NCBI GenBank assembly: GCA_030248215.1 | Contig: JASANG010000957.1 | Span: 124,001-188,000, forward strand | DNA from: Enoplolaimus lenunculus | Lineage: Eukaryota > Nematoda > Enoplea > Enoplida > Thoracostomopsidae | Reading direction: 5' to 3' | DNA: 64,000 nucleotides | Part shown: positions 43,132-54,153 of the stretch, in pieces | Numbering within the stretch: the first letter of the stretch is position 1 | How the letters are laid out: the number at the start of each line of letters is the position of its first letter | Notes under the pieces: generated by a model | The model's database searches: none | What the model saw: the letters and a program-made list of their open reading frames with translations, nothing else | Told to the model about the DNA's origin: nothing | Program-made: the position numbers and the translations under genes

Positions 43132-43536
43132 TTGTCGAATATTATTTTTACCCACAACATTATAAACCTTAAATTTAAACTTTGAGAGGACTTCACGTTT
43201 AAAAGCTGTATTTACTGCGTGCACTGTGTACGGTGTTTCCTAGTGTGCCTTTTGGAATTTACACTGATTAATATGGTTTTTGGTTGATAAGTCATTTTTG
43301 GCCCCAGCTTTGTCGCTATACTGTTTTCTGTTGGTTATATTTATTGAATTGCGCCATTCTGTACTTTATTCGAAACGCACAATACTTTGGTGGCAGTGTA
43401 CCATATTTGGTTTTGGTTTCTAATTACGTACATTTGGGCTGTTTCGGTTTACTACGTAATGGTTATTCTTGTTACTGCACTTGATCCTAAAACATTTCGT
43501 TGTATTTGAACAGTTGTTTTTGTATAACATTAGCTG

Positions 43537-43541
43537 TTCAG
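43537..43541 (+). promoter_or_regulatory. Candidate trans-splice acceptor before ANKLE2
   Basis: TTCAG, preceded by a T-rich tract, six bases before the ATG at 43548. No canonical AATAAA was seen between BET1 and here. In nematodes this layout marks SL addition, and downstream of another gene it can mark an operon. Confidence 0.45.
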
Positions 43542-43547
43542 TTTGTA

Positions 43548-44576
43548 ATGGAAGCGAATAGTAAGTTGGCTGTAACTGATAGGCAATCGGGCGAACCAAA
43601 TGAAATTACAAATCAAAATGTCAGCATAGAGGGTGAGCAGTGTAACGGTCGTAGCGAGTTTGGCAATGATGTTTACTACGCTGTGTACGTTCCGAAAGAA
43701 GTTAGTTCGTTGTTGCCCAATGGTACAAGTGATGCCGACTTATACTGTTCTGTAAGTCCGAAGGCTCACTTTCATAAAACTGAAGAATATTTTGGCAGCG
43801 ATATTTTTGGATCCGAAAATGAAGCAGTTGAGTATTGTGAGTTTGTTCATGCGAAGATTGACAAGTTGTTAAGCGGTGATGAAAATACTAACTTGATTAC
43901 TCCTATCGTTCGCAACAAAGTTGACTGGTTAGCGGTTACAGGGAAAGCGGATCTTTGTCGCTTTTTAAGTTGCGAGTTTACATCGACTGGACCGTATTAT
44001 GCCGTTAGTGTCGGAGATATAGCGGCCGCAGGTGCGGACAATAAGACACGAGACTGGAGTAGCATCGATGCCAAGGTTATAGCTAGGTCCGATAATCCGT
44101 CAGATTACTTAGCTATTAATGACGATGAGTTGATTTACGAGCCTGGAGTTTACGGGAGTGCCGAAACAGCACAGCGTGTCACTCGAAAATTACGGAAGGC
44201 AGGGTCACGGTTCGCGAAATTGAAATCTTATCGTTCAGCTCGAAATTTTGTCAATGGTCAACTACAGCGGAACGCTTGTGACGATGTATCTGACGAGCGA
44301 AGTACTGACGCTTTGCTGTCAAAGCAGGACAAAAGTTCTGAAGTAAGCAATGGATTTGCCGAGGAACAACCGCTACCCTTTGATGGCCCATGCAGAAATG
44401 ACCTGCTCAAGTTTCGACGCGCTATCGAGCGGAAAGACTTGGATCAAATGCGAGAAATTGTTCAGAGTAATCCGAGATATTTGATCAACGCAAAAGGCAG
44501 CGATGCACCTACGGTATTACATGAAGGCCCACGATATAATGCGATGCATGTCGCCGCGCGATCCGGATTTCAAGAC
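43548..44576 (+). CDS. ANKLE2: ANKLE2-like exon 1 (residues 1-343)
   Basis: A 1029-bp exon ending GAC before GTAAAT. Residues about 150-237 carry the viroplasmin/RNase-H1-N-like module of ANKLE2 (YYAVSVGD ... RFAKLKSYRSARNFV). A weaker second version lies at 43-104 (VYYAVYVPKE ... EYCEFVHAKI), so the module may be duplicated. The first ankyrin repeat begins at 329 (RYNAMHVAARSG). Confidence 0.92.
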
Positions 44577-47500
44577 GTAAATTTACCTACTACATAATGT
44601 TTTGTTGCGTACATTTAAATTTTGCTCTTGGCTATTTCAATTTTAATTTCGACTTTTATGATTACATAAATGCAGCATCTCTAGCCGCAACTCGTAATTG
44701 TACTGATTAGCAAGAAGCATCTTTACTTAATACTAAAGGCCCATTGTAACATTAAGGATTTGCCTACTAAGAATAAGTATAAACCTAATTCTAAGTCTAA
44801 GCTTGAGCCTGTTGTTCTCTAGGCCTCTTGTTTCCCAGTAGACAGGCTCCTATTAACTTTAGCCGTGTTGTGCGAAACTGAACAGTTGCCGCCTTTTTAA
44901 ATGAAAGGGTGAAAATCAAAAGCACTCGTGAATACCTTGTTGCATTTTTAAATGTTGTTATTTAGTATATATATACATATATTATATCAGATTTTTAATT
45001 TATTTCAAAATGCTTTTTATTTAAGGGTTGTCAGTGTATTCTTGATTTTATCACCGACGAGTTTTACATTCGATCACTGTATCCAGATGACAATCAAAAA
45101 ATGTCGCAGGAACGCATTGAGTTACTCCTCGAGGCATATGTCAATTTGCCAGATAAATCGAGTAATCGAACGCCGCTGCATTGGGCTGCTAAAATGGGTC
45201 ATTGCGGCGTTGTTGAAGTGTTATGTTCGAGCGATGTTTGTAACAAAAATGCTGCTGACAAGTCAGGTAAGCGATTACGTTTATTTTGAATTTGATATTC
45301 TTAAGGACATGGGTGTTGTTCAATTTGCAACGGAAGTATTTATGTGTGTGTTTAATTTGTTTTTCATTCTGGATAAAAGCTTCAGTGTCCACGCCGCATC
45401 TCTAAAAAATTTTCCCGATGTACGCATGATTGAGGAAGTTGCATTGTGCTGAAACGCTGGCGCGTTTCATCAAATAAGAAAACTATAACCACCTTGGTGT
45501 ACGTTGTCTTTATAGTCCTACATCAGCAGAAGTACTAAGCATTCAAGGTTTGTGAGCCTAAACCGGTAGCTGAATGGTAATTAATGTTGAATGAAAAGTG
45601 TTAAATAAACGAAGCAATTTGTCATCGGTGCTAGTTTAAATGTTTAAAACATAAATGTGTGCGAGTTCAGTATTTTTATCTATTATTGCTATGAAAATAT
45701 TAGTATGGTTGATTTAGGAGATACTGCGTTGCATATTGCGACAGTTTCTGGGGACATAGCGATAGTCAAGCAATTATGCGGATACGCTGACGTGAATCGA
45801 AAACTTCGAAACGCAGACGGCAAAACTCCGGCAGATTTGGTCTCGCAGTTTCACGAGTCGAAGTCAAAGTTGCGAAACGAACTTTTGAACGCCCTTGAGG
45901 AATACCTGTGCTACGTTCCACTGTACCGCGATTGTGAACTGCAACAAGCTCGTATACTTCCACCAACGACCAGTTTGATGCCAGGGACAAATGATAACAG
46001 CGGCAGCCAGTCGGTAACAGACTTTGAATCCTGTGATCCGAGTTGTGCAGTGAAGGGTACATGTAATGGCGGCATTTTATCAACTGGTTTTGGTCCATCT
46101 GGAACCAACTTTCGGCCCTGCTTACCGGAGGACGACGGCGTAAGGCCATTTTTGGCAGCTGTTATCGGGCCGTGTCCGCGGTTCGTAGCGGAGAAAATTT
46201 ATCAAGCGTGGACTGGAGATCGATCAAAGAACGCTTTATCTGTTAAACGTTCAGATCCGCACAAAGGTTACAAAATTTTTTATAACGAATCGGGTATTTT
46301 TGTTTCTGGTAAAAATTAGTTTTCTTGGACTTGCGTAGTATATACATGGCTATTTTTGGGCATATGTATGAATTGTATGCTCCGAAGATAATACGTTGTG
46401 TTAAACTCAGGGTTCTAGTTCTCAGCCGGGCAGTAAATCTTAAGCGATGGGTAAAGGTAGACATATACTGATTAGATGCATATAGCTGCCAGGGTGCAAC
46501 TGGAATTACAATTTGCCGGAACCGGAGTTTGAAAAAATTACCGGAAACGGAACCGGAAAATGAAAAATACATGCCACTGAAAAATTCATTTCAATTTTCT
46601 TTTTTGCAATATTATTGGTGAGATAACCCTAGGTGTTCACTTTATCTGCTGTATTTTGGATTTTCATAATCCACGGAAACGAAATCTACCAACGATGGTT
46701 TACTTTCGGCGATTGTGAAGGTTTGCATACTATACTAATAAAATCTATTTAATTTCTATCGTCATTTTCAGTAAAATATCTTAATTTCTAGCGACAAAAT
46801 TTTAATACCAGAATATATAATTCCGGTAAAAACTTACCACAACCGAAACCGGAAGGTAAAAAAATGTCAAAACCGGAATTCCGGTTGCACCCTGATAGCT
46901 GCATGAATGAATCTAAAAACGGAAACCGAGATGGCTATATGTATGACTATCTTTGCGTAATATTACACATATGCCTTGAAAATTTATATCGAGCTGAAAC
47001 CCTAGAATATGACGCGAATAGGCTTTCCTGTTTTCGAGACTATTTAAAATCTTTTGAAACCTCATTCTATGGTAACAGAATAGCCATCAGCATATTCGTA
47101 TAATAAATTTCAGGGCTGCAAGTTTCCTATCTGAGCACAGTTGAGACCTGGCACCATTAAAATGTTTGAGCCGTTACGAGAATAAAGATTTTGTGTTTAA
47201 GAACACGAGATGGCAACATTTTAGCGATATAATGGTTTACAAATGTGATTTGTTTAATGATGGGACACAAAAGATATAAAAAACCCAACAAAAACATTGG
47301 AAACAGTTTAGTTTGAAAATTTTAACTTTTTCGGTGATGTCTAAAAATTGAACGAGACCGAGATTTTTCATGGCCGGTCTTGGCAGCCAAGCATCGAGTT
47401 TGGTTTGTAACTGAGACCGCCTTCCTCGTTTACGCTTTCATATTATATATTCTAACAAAATTATACGTATAGTTATTTACTGTTTCAGGATTAGAACGAT

Positions 47501-49426
47501 TAGGACGCGCTCTTGCACGAACGTTCAAAGTCCCATGGTCCGAATACTGGTCATTTTTGGACAAATCTTGCGATCTGCGCTCGCCGCAAGGACTTTCGTC
47601 ACTGGATGAATATCTTAGCGGTCGCAAACGTAACCGAAACCGCGCTACGTTTACAGAACACTGTGACGGAACGCAAATGATGCGAACACCTGGCAGTAAC
47701 CCGTCAAAAATAACCAGAATTAATCCCGTTCCAAATGCAATTTTACATTCGGATCAACATCGATTTAAGCGAACTTTGTTTTCGTCGCGAGATTTGAGGA
47801 CCATTGCGTCACCGTATTCACCTCTGCATGCAAGGTTTACTCAAACCCAGGACAATTTAGAAGACGTTCCCCGGTCTGGTACAAGTTTGCGGTTTAGCAG
47901 ACGAAATTTAGGCAGTGAATTGTCAGATTGTGGTAGTGATTCACAGGTATTCGCTGGTGAACTTAGTGAACAGACTAGCAATTCGGAACCACTGGTTGGT
48001 AGTCAATTAGGTCTGGCGGCAAACCAACCTGGTACACCAAATATTAAGGAGTGTGATTTGTTGCGGTTTCCAGTTAATAGTGGCACAGAACCACCGGATC
48101 AAGATGATAACGATACGTTTTACGATTGCGGTGATGACTGGGTTATCAATGAATCGATGATAGTCAATGTAGATCGAAACGCACCAGAGCAATTGAATGA
48201 TTCGTTCACGTCTGAAGGTTCGTCGGTTAGCACTGTCGGTGACTTGGTGTCTCGAATGCAACGCGCAACTGCCGAGCTCTCAAACGATGTTGAAACCGAG
48301 GTATATGAAAGCCCCCTGATTAAAAGCGGAGGACCCCGAGGGGGAGAATTTAAACGAAAAATCACATGGTATTTTTAACAGAAAATCCCATTTTAACCAC
48401 GTCTGATCTCTCATAAACAACGTGTAAATACACTTTTGTTTTAAAAATTGTGCCACATGAACCATCACGTGGAAGTCAATGTTTAGTGTACTGAACACTG
48501 AGGCCATAACACAGCTTCGGTTGCCGTCACACTCACTATAGAGTATGGGGTTATTTTAGGCTTAGGGTGTCAGCACGCAGAAAACAACCAAAGCGATTGT
48601 CTGTAACACTAAACATATTTCCCGATAATAGCACATTTAGTCACAATTTCGGCCGGTCCGTTACTAGCTCGAATTGCTAGGGGAAACCAAAACAATCTTA
48701 AGAGAGGCATTCGTTAGAACTAACAAGCTTACTATTCTGGTCTAAAACTTTCTTAGGGTTCGGAGCTGGGTGCAACTGGAATTTCGGTTCCGGCGTTTTT
48801 TCACTTTCCGGTTCCGGTAAATTTTTACCGGAAGTAAAAACTCAGGTATTAAATTTTGGTCGGGGGGAATTAAAATATTTTGCTAAAAAATTGCGATAAA
48901 AATTAAATTGATTTTATTAGTATGTATAATAAATTATTAAAAAAATCGCAGACTTTGAAAACTGTAAAAAGCTAATTACGATGATGACTACGTAATGTAG
49001 TGTTTGATAAAATGGAAGTTAATATAAAAAATGTGACTGGCTTTTCGTTCGCGAGGTCTCTTAGTTTTATTTACATTGAACAGCACAACTTTTTTGTTGT
49101 CTGTCATTATTTTGCAGGATACCAACGCATCAACGCCCACAGCGTCGAGTGTCAGATACTCTACTCCCCCAGATACCCCACCGGATGATGTGACATGGTA
49201 CATTCTTGGCTCAACTCCGTCTAAATTAGACATCGACGTTCTCGACGCAGTTGACCCGGAGTCGACCAGTGTTGACCGTTTCAAGTATCCATTGGTGTCT
49301 GCTTGGCTGTCGTCTGTACAATTTTACGCCGCCGCAGAACGACGCCATTGGCCACCGATCGATTCCCCAAGATTTAACTCGTTAAAAATGGATGGGTCTC
49401 GAAAACGACGTCTGCAGCAACTGTGA
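43548..49426 (+). CDS. ANKLE2: ANKLE2/LEM-4-like ankyrin protein, complete (5 exons, 993 aa)
   Basis: Exons 43548-44576, 45026-45266, 45718-46308, 47489-48300 and 49118-49426, with consistent phases. ANKLE2 (C. elegans lem-4) recruits PP2A and restrains VRK1 so that BAF is dephosphorylated and the nuclear envelope reforms after mitosis. Matches to human ANKLE2 (from memory) run through the whole chain: the YYAVSVGD...SARNFV fold, SNPRYLI, RYNAMHVAA, LYPDD, TPLHWAAKMG, YVPL, KRSDPHKGY, the LERLGRALA...PWSEYW block and C-terminal LGSTPSKLDIDVLDAVD. I chose M at 43548: it follows TTCAG at 43537-43541 by six bases, as trans-spliced nematode genes do, and the frame upstream lacks another ATG. From this start there is no LEM domain or transmembrane segment. 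Confidence 0.93.
44741..44870. repeat. TTAGGC-related remnant in ANKLE2 intron 1
   Basis: GGCCCATTGTAACATTAAGG, then CCTAATTCTAAGTCTAAGC, then TCCCAGTAGACAGG as at 23.6 kb. Confidence 0.5.
45026..45266 (+). CDS. ANKLE2: ANKLE2-like exon 2: ankyrin repeats
   Basis: A 241-bp exon (TTTAAG/GTAAGC), phase 0 in and phase 1 out. It holds SLYPDDNQKMSQERIELLLE and the repeat TPLHWAAKMGHCGVVEVL. The codon split at the end reads Gly (DKSG|DTALH). Confidence 0.93.
45718..46308 (+). CDS. ANKLE2: ANKLE2-like exon 3: last ankyrin repeat and middle region
   Basis: A 591-bp exon (TTTAG/GTAAAA). It opens DTALHIATVSGDIAIVKQL, an ankyrin repeat additional to those in the human protein as I recall it. It continues to EEYLCYVPLYRD and ends KRSDPHKGYKIFYNESG, phase 1. 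The donor sits three codons before an in-frame stop, so retention would truncate the protein. Confidence 0.92.
46490..46894. mobile_element. Family E hAT-like element in ANKLE2 intron 3
   Basis: 405 bp. Exact duplication ATAGCTGC at 46482-46489 and 46895-46902. Ends CAGGGTGCAACTGGAATTAC and (reversed) CAGGGTGCAACCGGAATTCC. Confidence 0.92.
47345..47430. repeat. GAGACC-type hAT remnant in ANKLE2 intron 3
   Basis: GAACGAGACCGAGATTTTTC, GCCGGTCTTGGC and CTGAGACCGCC resemble the 40.5-kb element. Confidence 0.4.
47489..48300 (+). CDS. ANKLE2: ANKLE2-like exon 4: conserved PWSEYW block and disordered region
   Basis: An 812-bp exon (TTTCAG/GTATAT). The first 25 residues (LERLGRALARTFKVPWSEYW) are highly conserved in ANKLE2. 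The rest is Ser/Asp/Asn-rich and probably disordered, as in the family. The donor GTATAT is weak but keeps phase 0 with exon 5; the alternative open frame runs only to a stop at 48378. Confidence 0.88.
48766..48960. mobile_element. Family E fragment in ANKLE2 intron 4
   Basis: CTGGGTGCAACTGGAATTTC then GGTTCCGG hexamers and an AT-rich interior. The far end is missing. Confidence 0.7.
49118..49426 (+). CDS. ANKLE2: ANKLE2-like exon 5: C-terminus
   Basis: A 309-bp terminal exon after TTTGCAG. It contains STPSKLDIDVLDAVDPESTS, the counterpart of the human 'EEPSKLDQDVLAALE' C-terminal motif, and ends SRKRRLQQL before TGA. Confidence 0.9.
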   Translation, partial: DTNASTPTASSVRYSTPPDTPPDDVTWYILGSTPSKLDIDVLDAVDPESTSVDRFKYPLVSAWLSSVQFYAAAERRHWPPIDSPRFNSLKMDGSRKRRLQQL

Positions 49427-49498
49427 AAATTATTTCACTTAGAAATCGTCTCAAAATTACAAAACGTTTTTTTGTGTTATTAAAAATATCGTTTATAC

Positions 49499-49672
49499 CT
49501 ATATATTAAAGCTGGAACGCCCCACATGCGTATTTTTGGCAAGTTTTCAGCATACCTTCTTTATAATAAGTTTCATAGAACACAAACGGGATTGTTCTAA
49601 ATTGAAAAATTTGCATATAGCTTTTATGCATTTGCTAAACCATTTGCGCATTGCGCAAAGTTGGATGACTAG
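49499..49672 (+). mobile_element. Element I: short Helitron-like element
   Basis: About 174 bp. It starts CTATATATTAAAGCTGGAAC and contains the hairpin TTTGCGCATTGCGCAAA, then about ten bases and CTAG followed by T. A 3' hairpin plus CTRR, and no target duplication, are Helitron hallmarks. No Rep/helicase is present, so it is non-autonomous. Confidence 0.65.
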
Positions 49673-50586
49673 TTAAATATTAAGACTGTGGGTTTTTGCT
49701 ACATTAGCTATTCGTTTTAGAGTTTATCGACTTACAAAAAAGCGTTTTAAAAGATGTAGCTTGAAACGTGAACAAGCGTTTCAAAATGACGTTTTTACTT
49801 TTTTTGACACGATTTGTTGAAAAGGTTTTGTGTCGAGGACAAACCTGAGGCGCATTGGTTTTAGTGGCGGTTTTGTAGATGGTTGATGCTCGCTTGGTTT
49901 TTAATTTTGAATGTATTTATTTCGAAGGACACAGTATGAGCCCGGTTGATATTGTGGAAATGTGTATGAATGATGTGTGACATTTTATATTGACTGAAAT
50001 AATAGCTGGTGATTGTTAAAAGCATTAATAGTTGGAATAGATTGTTTGCATAATCCAACTTTACGTCGAAACTGAAGCATCAGTGTCAGGATTTCTGAAA
50101 CAAAGCGTAGCGAAAACGGAAAGATTACTCTGAAACCTACAAGCCAGTGCAGTTTGCTGTGCCGTGGGAAAACGAACACTCCATCAAAGCAACGTGGGCC
50201 TGTATAACGACTGTATTCGATTGAACATAAAGCAGGTGAAACTTCATTCATTGAATATTAGATCTCTGAATATTAGGATGCAACCGGATGCCAAAAAATG
50301 CCAGAGTTGGACCGGATTAATTTATAATATCTGTCCGGAGCCGGATAATATTAATTCAAACAATATAATAAACGACTTCAAATATCAGAGCGTAGCTAAC
50401 AATTCTTCATGGTGTGAACTAAGGCAATGGTGGAATCAAACCAGCCACCGTCCCGGCTGTAATGCGCAGCTGCACGGCCGATGCGGTGGGCAGAGTCGGC
50501 CGTAAACGAAACGGTTTTTCTTTGCAATTTATTGCCTGATCATATTTCTTGCAGTAACACTGCATGGTATTTGTTATGGATGGCAC
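49673..50586. other. No gene seen
   Basis: A 113-codon plus-strand frame here starts within AT-rich DNA and ends in GGATGCAACCGGATGCC-type repeat sequence; not supported as a gene. Confidence 0.45.
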
Positions 50587-50761
50587 GGCCAATGTTACTT
50601 TAAGGGGCGTAACAGTAAGTATATTAAGCGTATTCCAAAGCCTAAACCTAAGCGTTGCAAAATGTGTTCCTAAGCCTAAACAAAAAATGTAATCTAGAAT
50701 CTAAACCTACTGTTTTATAGACCCACCAGAAACCTGGACGCCACTTAAAGTAACATGGGCC
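50587..50761. mobile_element. Family D element, TTACTTTAAGG subfamily
   Basis: GGCCAATGTTACTTTAAGGG at left and GGCCCATGTTACTTTAAGTG at right (reversed). Flanks GATGGCAC/GATGGCGT. Interior CCTAAACCTAAGCG. Confidence 0.88.
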
Positions 50762-51084
50762 GATGGCGTAGTGCTTTCTGTTTCAACGCAAATGCGTTTT
50801 TGATCACATTTCGCTTGGACCACAAAAATTGTGGTGTAAATAACGGTGGCTAATAAACAGTAACTAAAAGTACTGGTATAAAATATTTTAAAAAAATTAT
50901 GTTTAATCAAATCTTATCTCTGCTTAATCAACCTTTTGTATGGCTTAAAATCAGTGAAACTTCATTCGAGTTTGGATTTAGTACCCTCGTGATGTATTGT
51001 TATTCATGGTTCATTCTTCAATAAATAGCTATTGATTCGTTTGCTAATTATATATAAACCGAAACATCTGTTAGTAAAAATCTG

Positions 51085-51465
51085 TGTCCGTTTCCGTTAT
51101 ATAATTATTCACACTAGTTTCTTTTATTTTTATGCTAAAATTAGTTGTAAATCACGTAAATATCTCGTGTCCAACTGCTCTGCTGTCCAAACTGCCCTCC
51201 GCCGTGCCAACTGTCGCCACTGTTCAATTATATGTTGTGCGTACTTCACATTGCTGTCTTGGGAAAATGACGTTCCCTTCAGGGTAACATTGGCCCCGAT
51301 AATGCAGAGTATCCGTATGGTTAAAAGCAAAACAGAACATTGTACGCGATTAGCTGCAACACCTGGAAATTAACGGTTTTCTCGACATACAATGTGGACA
51401 TTCCGGCATAACAATTACGGATATTCATCCTAAATTTTAAAAATTTCGGCGCATCCGCTACTTTT
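51085..51465. repeat. hAT-like remnant related to the 5.9-kb copy
   Basis: GTGTCCGTTTCCGTTATATA, AAATCACGTAAATATCTCG and TTCGGCGCATCCGC follow the same order as at 5.9 kb. Confidence 0.45.
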
Positions 51466-51971
51466 CCTTCAAATTTTTACAAGGCCAAGTGAATATTTTC
51501 TTGCTTCAATTGTGTTGGCAAAAGAATAAAACCATTTGTGACGTTTTGGGCCACAGTCGCCAATACGCAAATTACCTATTTCCTAAGTAATGTTTTAACA
51601 AGTGTTTGCCAGTTTTTCCGCCCTTGCGGCAGGAATTGAATAAACCTGAAAAAGTGGCATGTTTTAGTTACGTGTCTCCAGTATCCCACTGTGATTATTC
51701 GCGTCTTACACCGCTTAGGGGATGGACCGTGATGGACGACGACTGACGGCTCCGCGCGATAAGTACTTTATAGCGTCGCAATTATTGTTAAACTGACCTC
51801 ATTAAATTTTTGTCTTATACACTACAAATTCTGTTCCCATCTTTTTGCCCAATTCAAATTTAGATTCGAAGCCATGTTTTCTATTTTACAGTCCCTTTCG
51901 TTTTTCCAAACAACGAAAAACCGTTTTTCCGGGCGATTCAATTTTACCGGCAAGAGTGCAACCTTGCACTG

Positions 51972-52325
51972 CAGGGATGCAACCGGAAGTGAAAAATAAC
52001 TGAAGCCGGAGGTCAACACCACTTGCTGGAGTTGACGCCAAAAGGTGATTAATTATGTTTAATTTGTTAATTTTAGCAAATATCTGCATGTGTTGTTTAC
52101 ATCTTTTGGTTTTCGCTTGTTTTTTTTACGAAATTTTGGCAATTATTTCCCTCAAAATTGTGTCAAAGTTTAAAGCGAAACGCGCCAAACAGGTACTTGT
52201 TGTTGAACTGCAAAATTTGACTACCGAAATCCAGAATCTCAGCTAAAAGTTCTACCAGTGCGTCGGTGTTCGATTTTTTTCCGGAGCCGGAGGCCGACTT
52301 CCGATCGGACACGGTTGCACTGCTA
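51972..52325. mobile_element. Probable hAT-like element with GGAGCC-type hexamers
   Basis: CAGGGATGCAACCGGAAGTG at left and CCGGAGCCGGAGGCCGAC, then GGTTGCAC, at right. A TTGCACTG flank is seen on both sides but overlaps the right end, so the borders are uncertain. Confidence 0.6.
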
Positions 52326-52433
52326 CTCATTGCAAACGAGAATTATTTTTAGGTGACAAACATTTTCAATAAAGATCTACTTTAAGAACATTGCTATTCA
52401 CATTATCAGTTGATGTTCCAGATTTTGAGTGTA

Positions 52434-53031
52434 CTGTAATCACCCGAATAAGAGGGTGACTGATATTTATTTGGCCTCTCCAGAGGGCACCCCCTTGTTA
52501 TTCGCTTACGGACTGTTATTTATTTTTAGCCCGTATTCGGTATTGCAACTATCCGTTGTATATTAAACGTTTATTTGTCTTGTGCGAATAGCTTGAGCGA
52601 TCATGCAAGGTTATACTTGGAACGTACTTTCAAAATTTATGTAGGCGTTAAAGTTTCGAACTCAAATTTTTGGTCCTGGAGCCATTCATGCGATACAATT
52701 GAGTTTAATTGGCATTTACGGACTCTAATTAGGGTTTAGGGACTCTATCCGCTTACGGACTCTTATTACACTGTAAAAAATGGGGAGTCAAATCGACTCT
52801 CTCGGAAACAGGCTTTTCCTGACGACACAAACTGAGTCAAATTTGACTCCGCCAGAGTCAACTTCGATTCACTGTTGACCCTAGCGGAGTCAAAGTTGAC
52901 TCAGTATGTGTAGTCAGGAAAAGACTGTTTCCGAGGGAGTCAATTTGACTCCTTATTTTTACAGTGTAGGGATACGGACTCCAATTGATTTGGACTCAAA
53001 ATGGGGACCCCCCTTATTCGGGTCAATACAG
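52434..53031. mobile_element. Family A MITE carrying a nested family C element
   Basis: Ends CTGTAATCACCCGAATAAGA and (reversed) CTGTATTGACCCGAATAAGG. The C copy at 52769-52966 splits the CTCTTATTAGGGATACGG stretch exactly at TA. Confidence 0.9.
52769..52966. mobile_element. Family C MITE nested in a family A element
   Basis: CACTGTAAAAAATGGGGAGT and (reversed) CACTGTAAAAATAAGGAGTC; TA duplicated from the A sequence. Confidence 0.92.
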
Positions 53032-53171
53032 TACATGTCCCAATGTGAATAGATTACAGGTTTTATTATAGAGTTTTGACTTTTAAATTTAAACTGTAAA
53101 AGTTGAATTTTTGAAAATATCCACTGCAAAAAAGCGATTCACAGTAATCCTATTTTACTACTATTGTTATA

Positions 53172-53424
53172 CACTGTAGATTCCAGTGAGTTGAGTTTAA
53201 CTCAGAATGAGTTGAATCCACTCAGAGGTGTGTAGTTTTGAATTAGATCTTTGACAACTAAAGAATCCGAATTGTTTGAACTCATTCTGTGTTAATTAAA
53301 TTAACTAACTCAGAATTATATCAGCTCAAAGTGAGTTATTATTTACTGTTATTAACTAAGAAATAACCAGAAATAATTAATTTTCTGTCTGAGTTGATTA
53401 ATCAACTCATTGGAATTTACAGTG
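53172..53424. mobile_element. Family B MITE
   Basis: CACTGTAGATTCCAGTGAGT at left, CACTGTAAATTCCAATGAGT reversed at right. Confidence 0.88.
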
Positions 53425-53627
53425 TGTAAATTTTAATATGATGTCACACAATTAAGATAGTATTAAAAGCATACTGACGTCCTTTTTGAAATATGAGTTT
53501 GATTTTTTCCGCAATTAATTCTACAAAATATAAAGTATATCTCACATTGAATTCGTAAATTCATTTTCTTCTATATAATTAAAAAGGATTTCATATTTTA
53601 CTAATACTTTCAAGCTGCTTAAGCCTA

Positions 53628-53814
53628 CACTGTAAATTCTAATGAGTTGATTCTAACTCAGAATGAGTTGAATCCACTCAGAAGCCTGACAGCTCTGCAT
53701 AACGTTTTTAGAGCTCAGAAATTCTTAATTGAGAGAACTAATTCTGAGTTAATTAATCAACTCACCCGGAATTAAATCAGCTCAAAGTGAGTTAATATTA
53801 ACTTGTAGTTGTAT
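53628..53814. mobile_element. Family B MITE, 3'-truncated
   Basis: CACTGTAAATTCTAATGAGT at left; stops after GAGTTAATATTAACTT. Confidence 0.82.
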
Positions 53815-53819
53815 GATTT

Positions 53820-53945
53820 TCACGTTCAAAATAGTTATTACATGTATACCTATATCTCGCAATTATTCGTTGCAAATATGCTGCAATTGTTCGACATGAA
53901 ACAAAATTACGTAATCCATCCAAAAATCTTGAGATGCATCCACCA
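53820..53945. repeat. hAT-like remnant fragment
   Basis: ATATGCTGCAATTGTTCGAC, ACGTAATCCATCCAAAAATC and TGAGATGCATCC match the right half of the 5.9-kb copy. Confidence 0.45.
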
Positions 53946-54153
53946 TTTTTACTTTAAAATTTTTTGAAAGACCGGTTAATATATACACCCCACAATTGTG
54001 TTGGCAGAATAATAACACATTTTTAAAACTTTTATACTTCAATATACGCTTGCGTTATTTTTACTATCCATTTACACCCTGCTTATTATATATGTCCGGA
54101 TACAACCGGAGGTATGACTCCACCTCAGGCAGAAAATCAACAGTGTTCTTGTA

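Noticed and set aside
50164-50505. 113-codon plus-strand frame with several Cys and Trp
   Set aside because: No known domain, and it includes a GGATGCAACCGGATGCC-type repeat; composition does not look coding.
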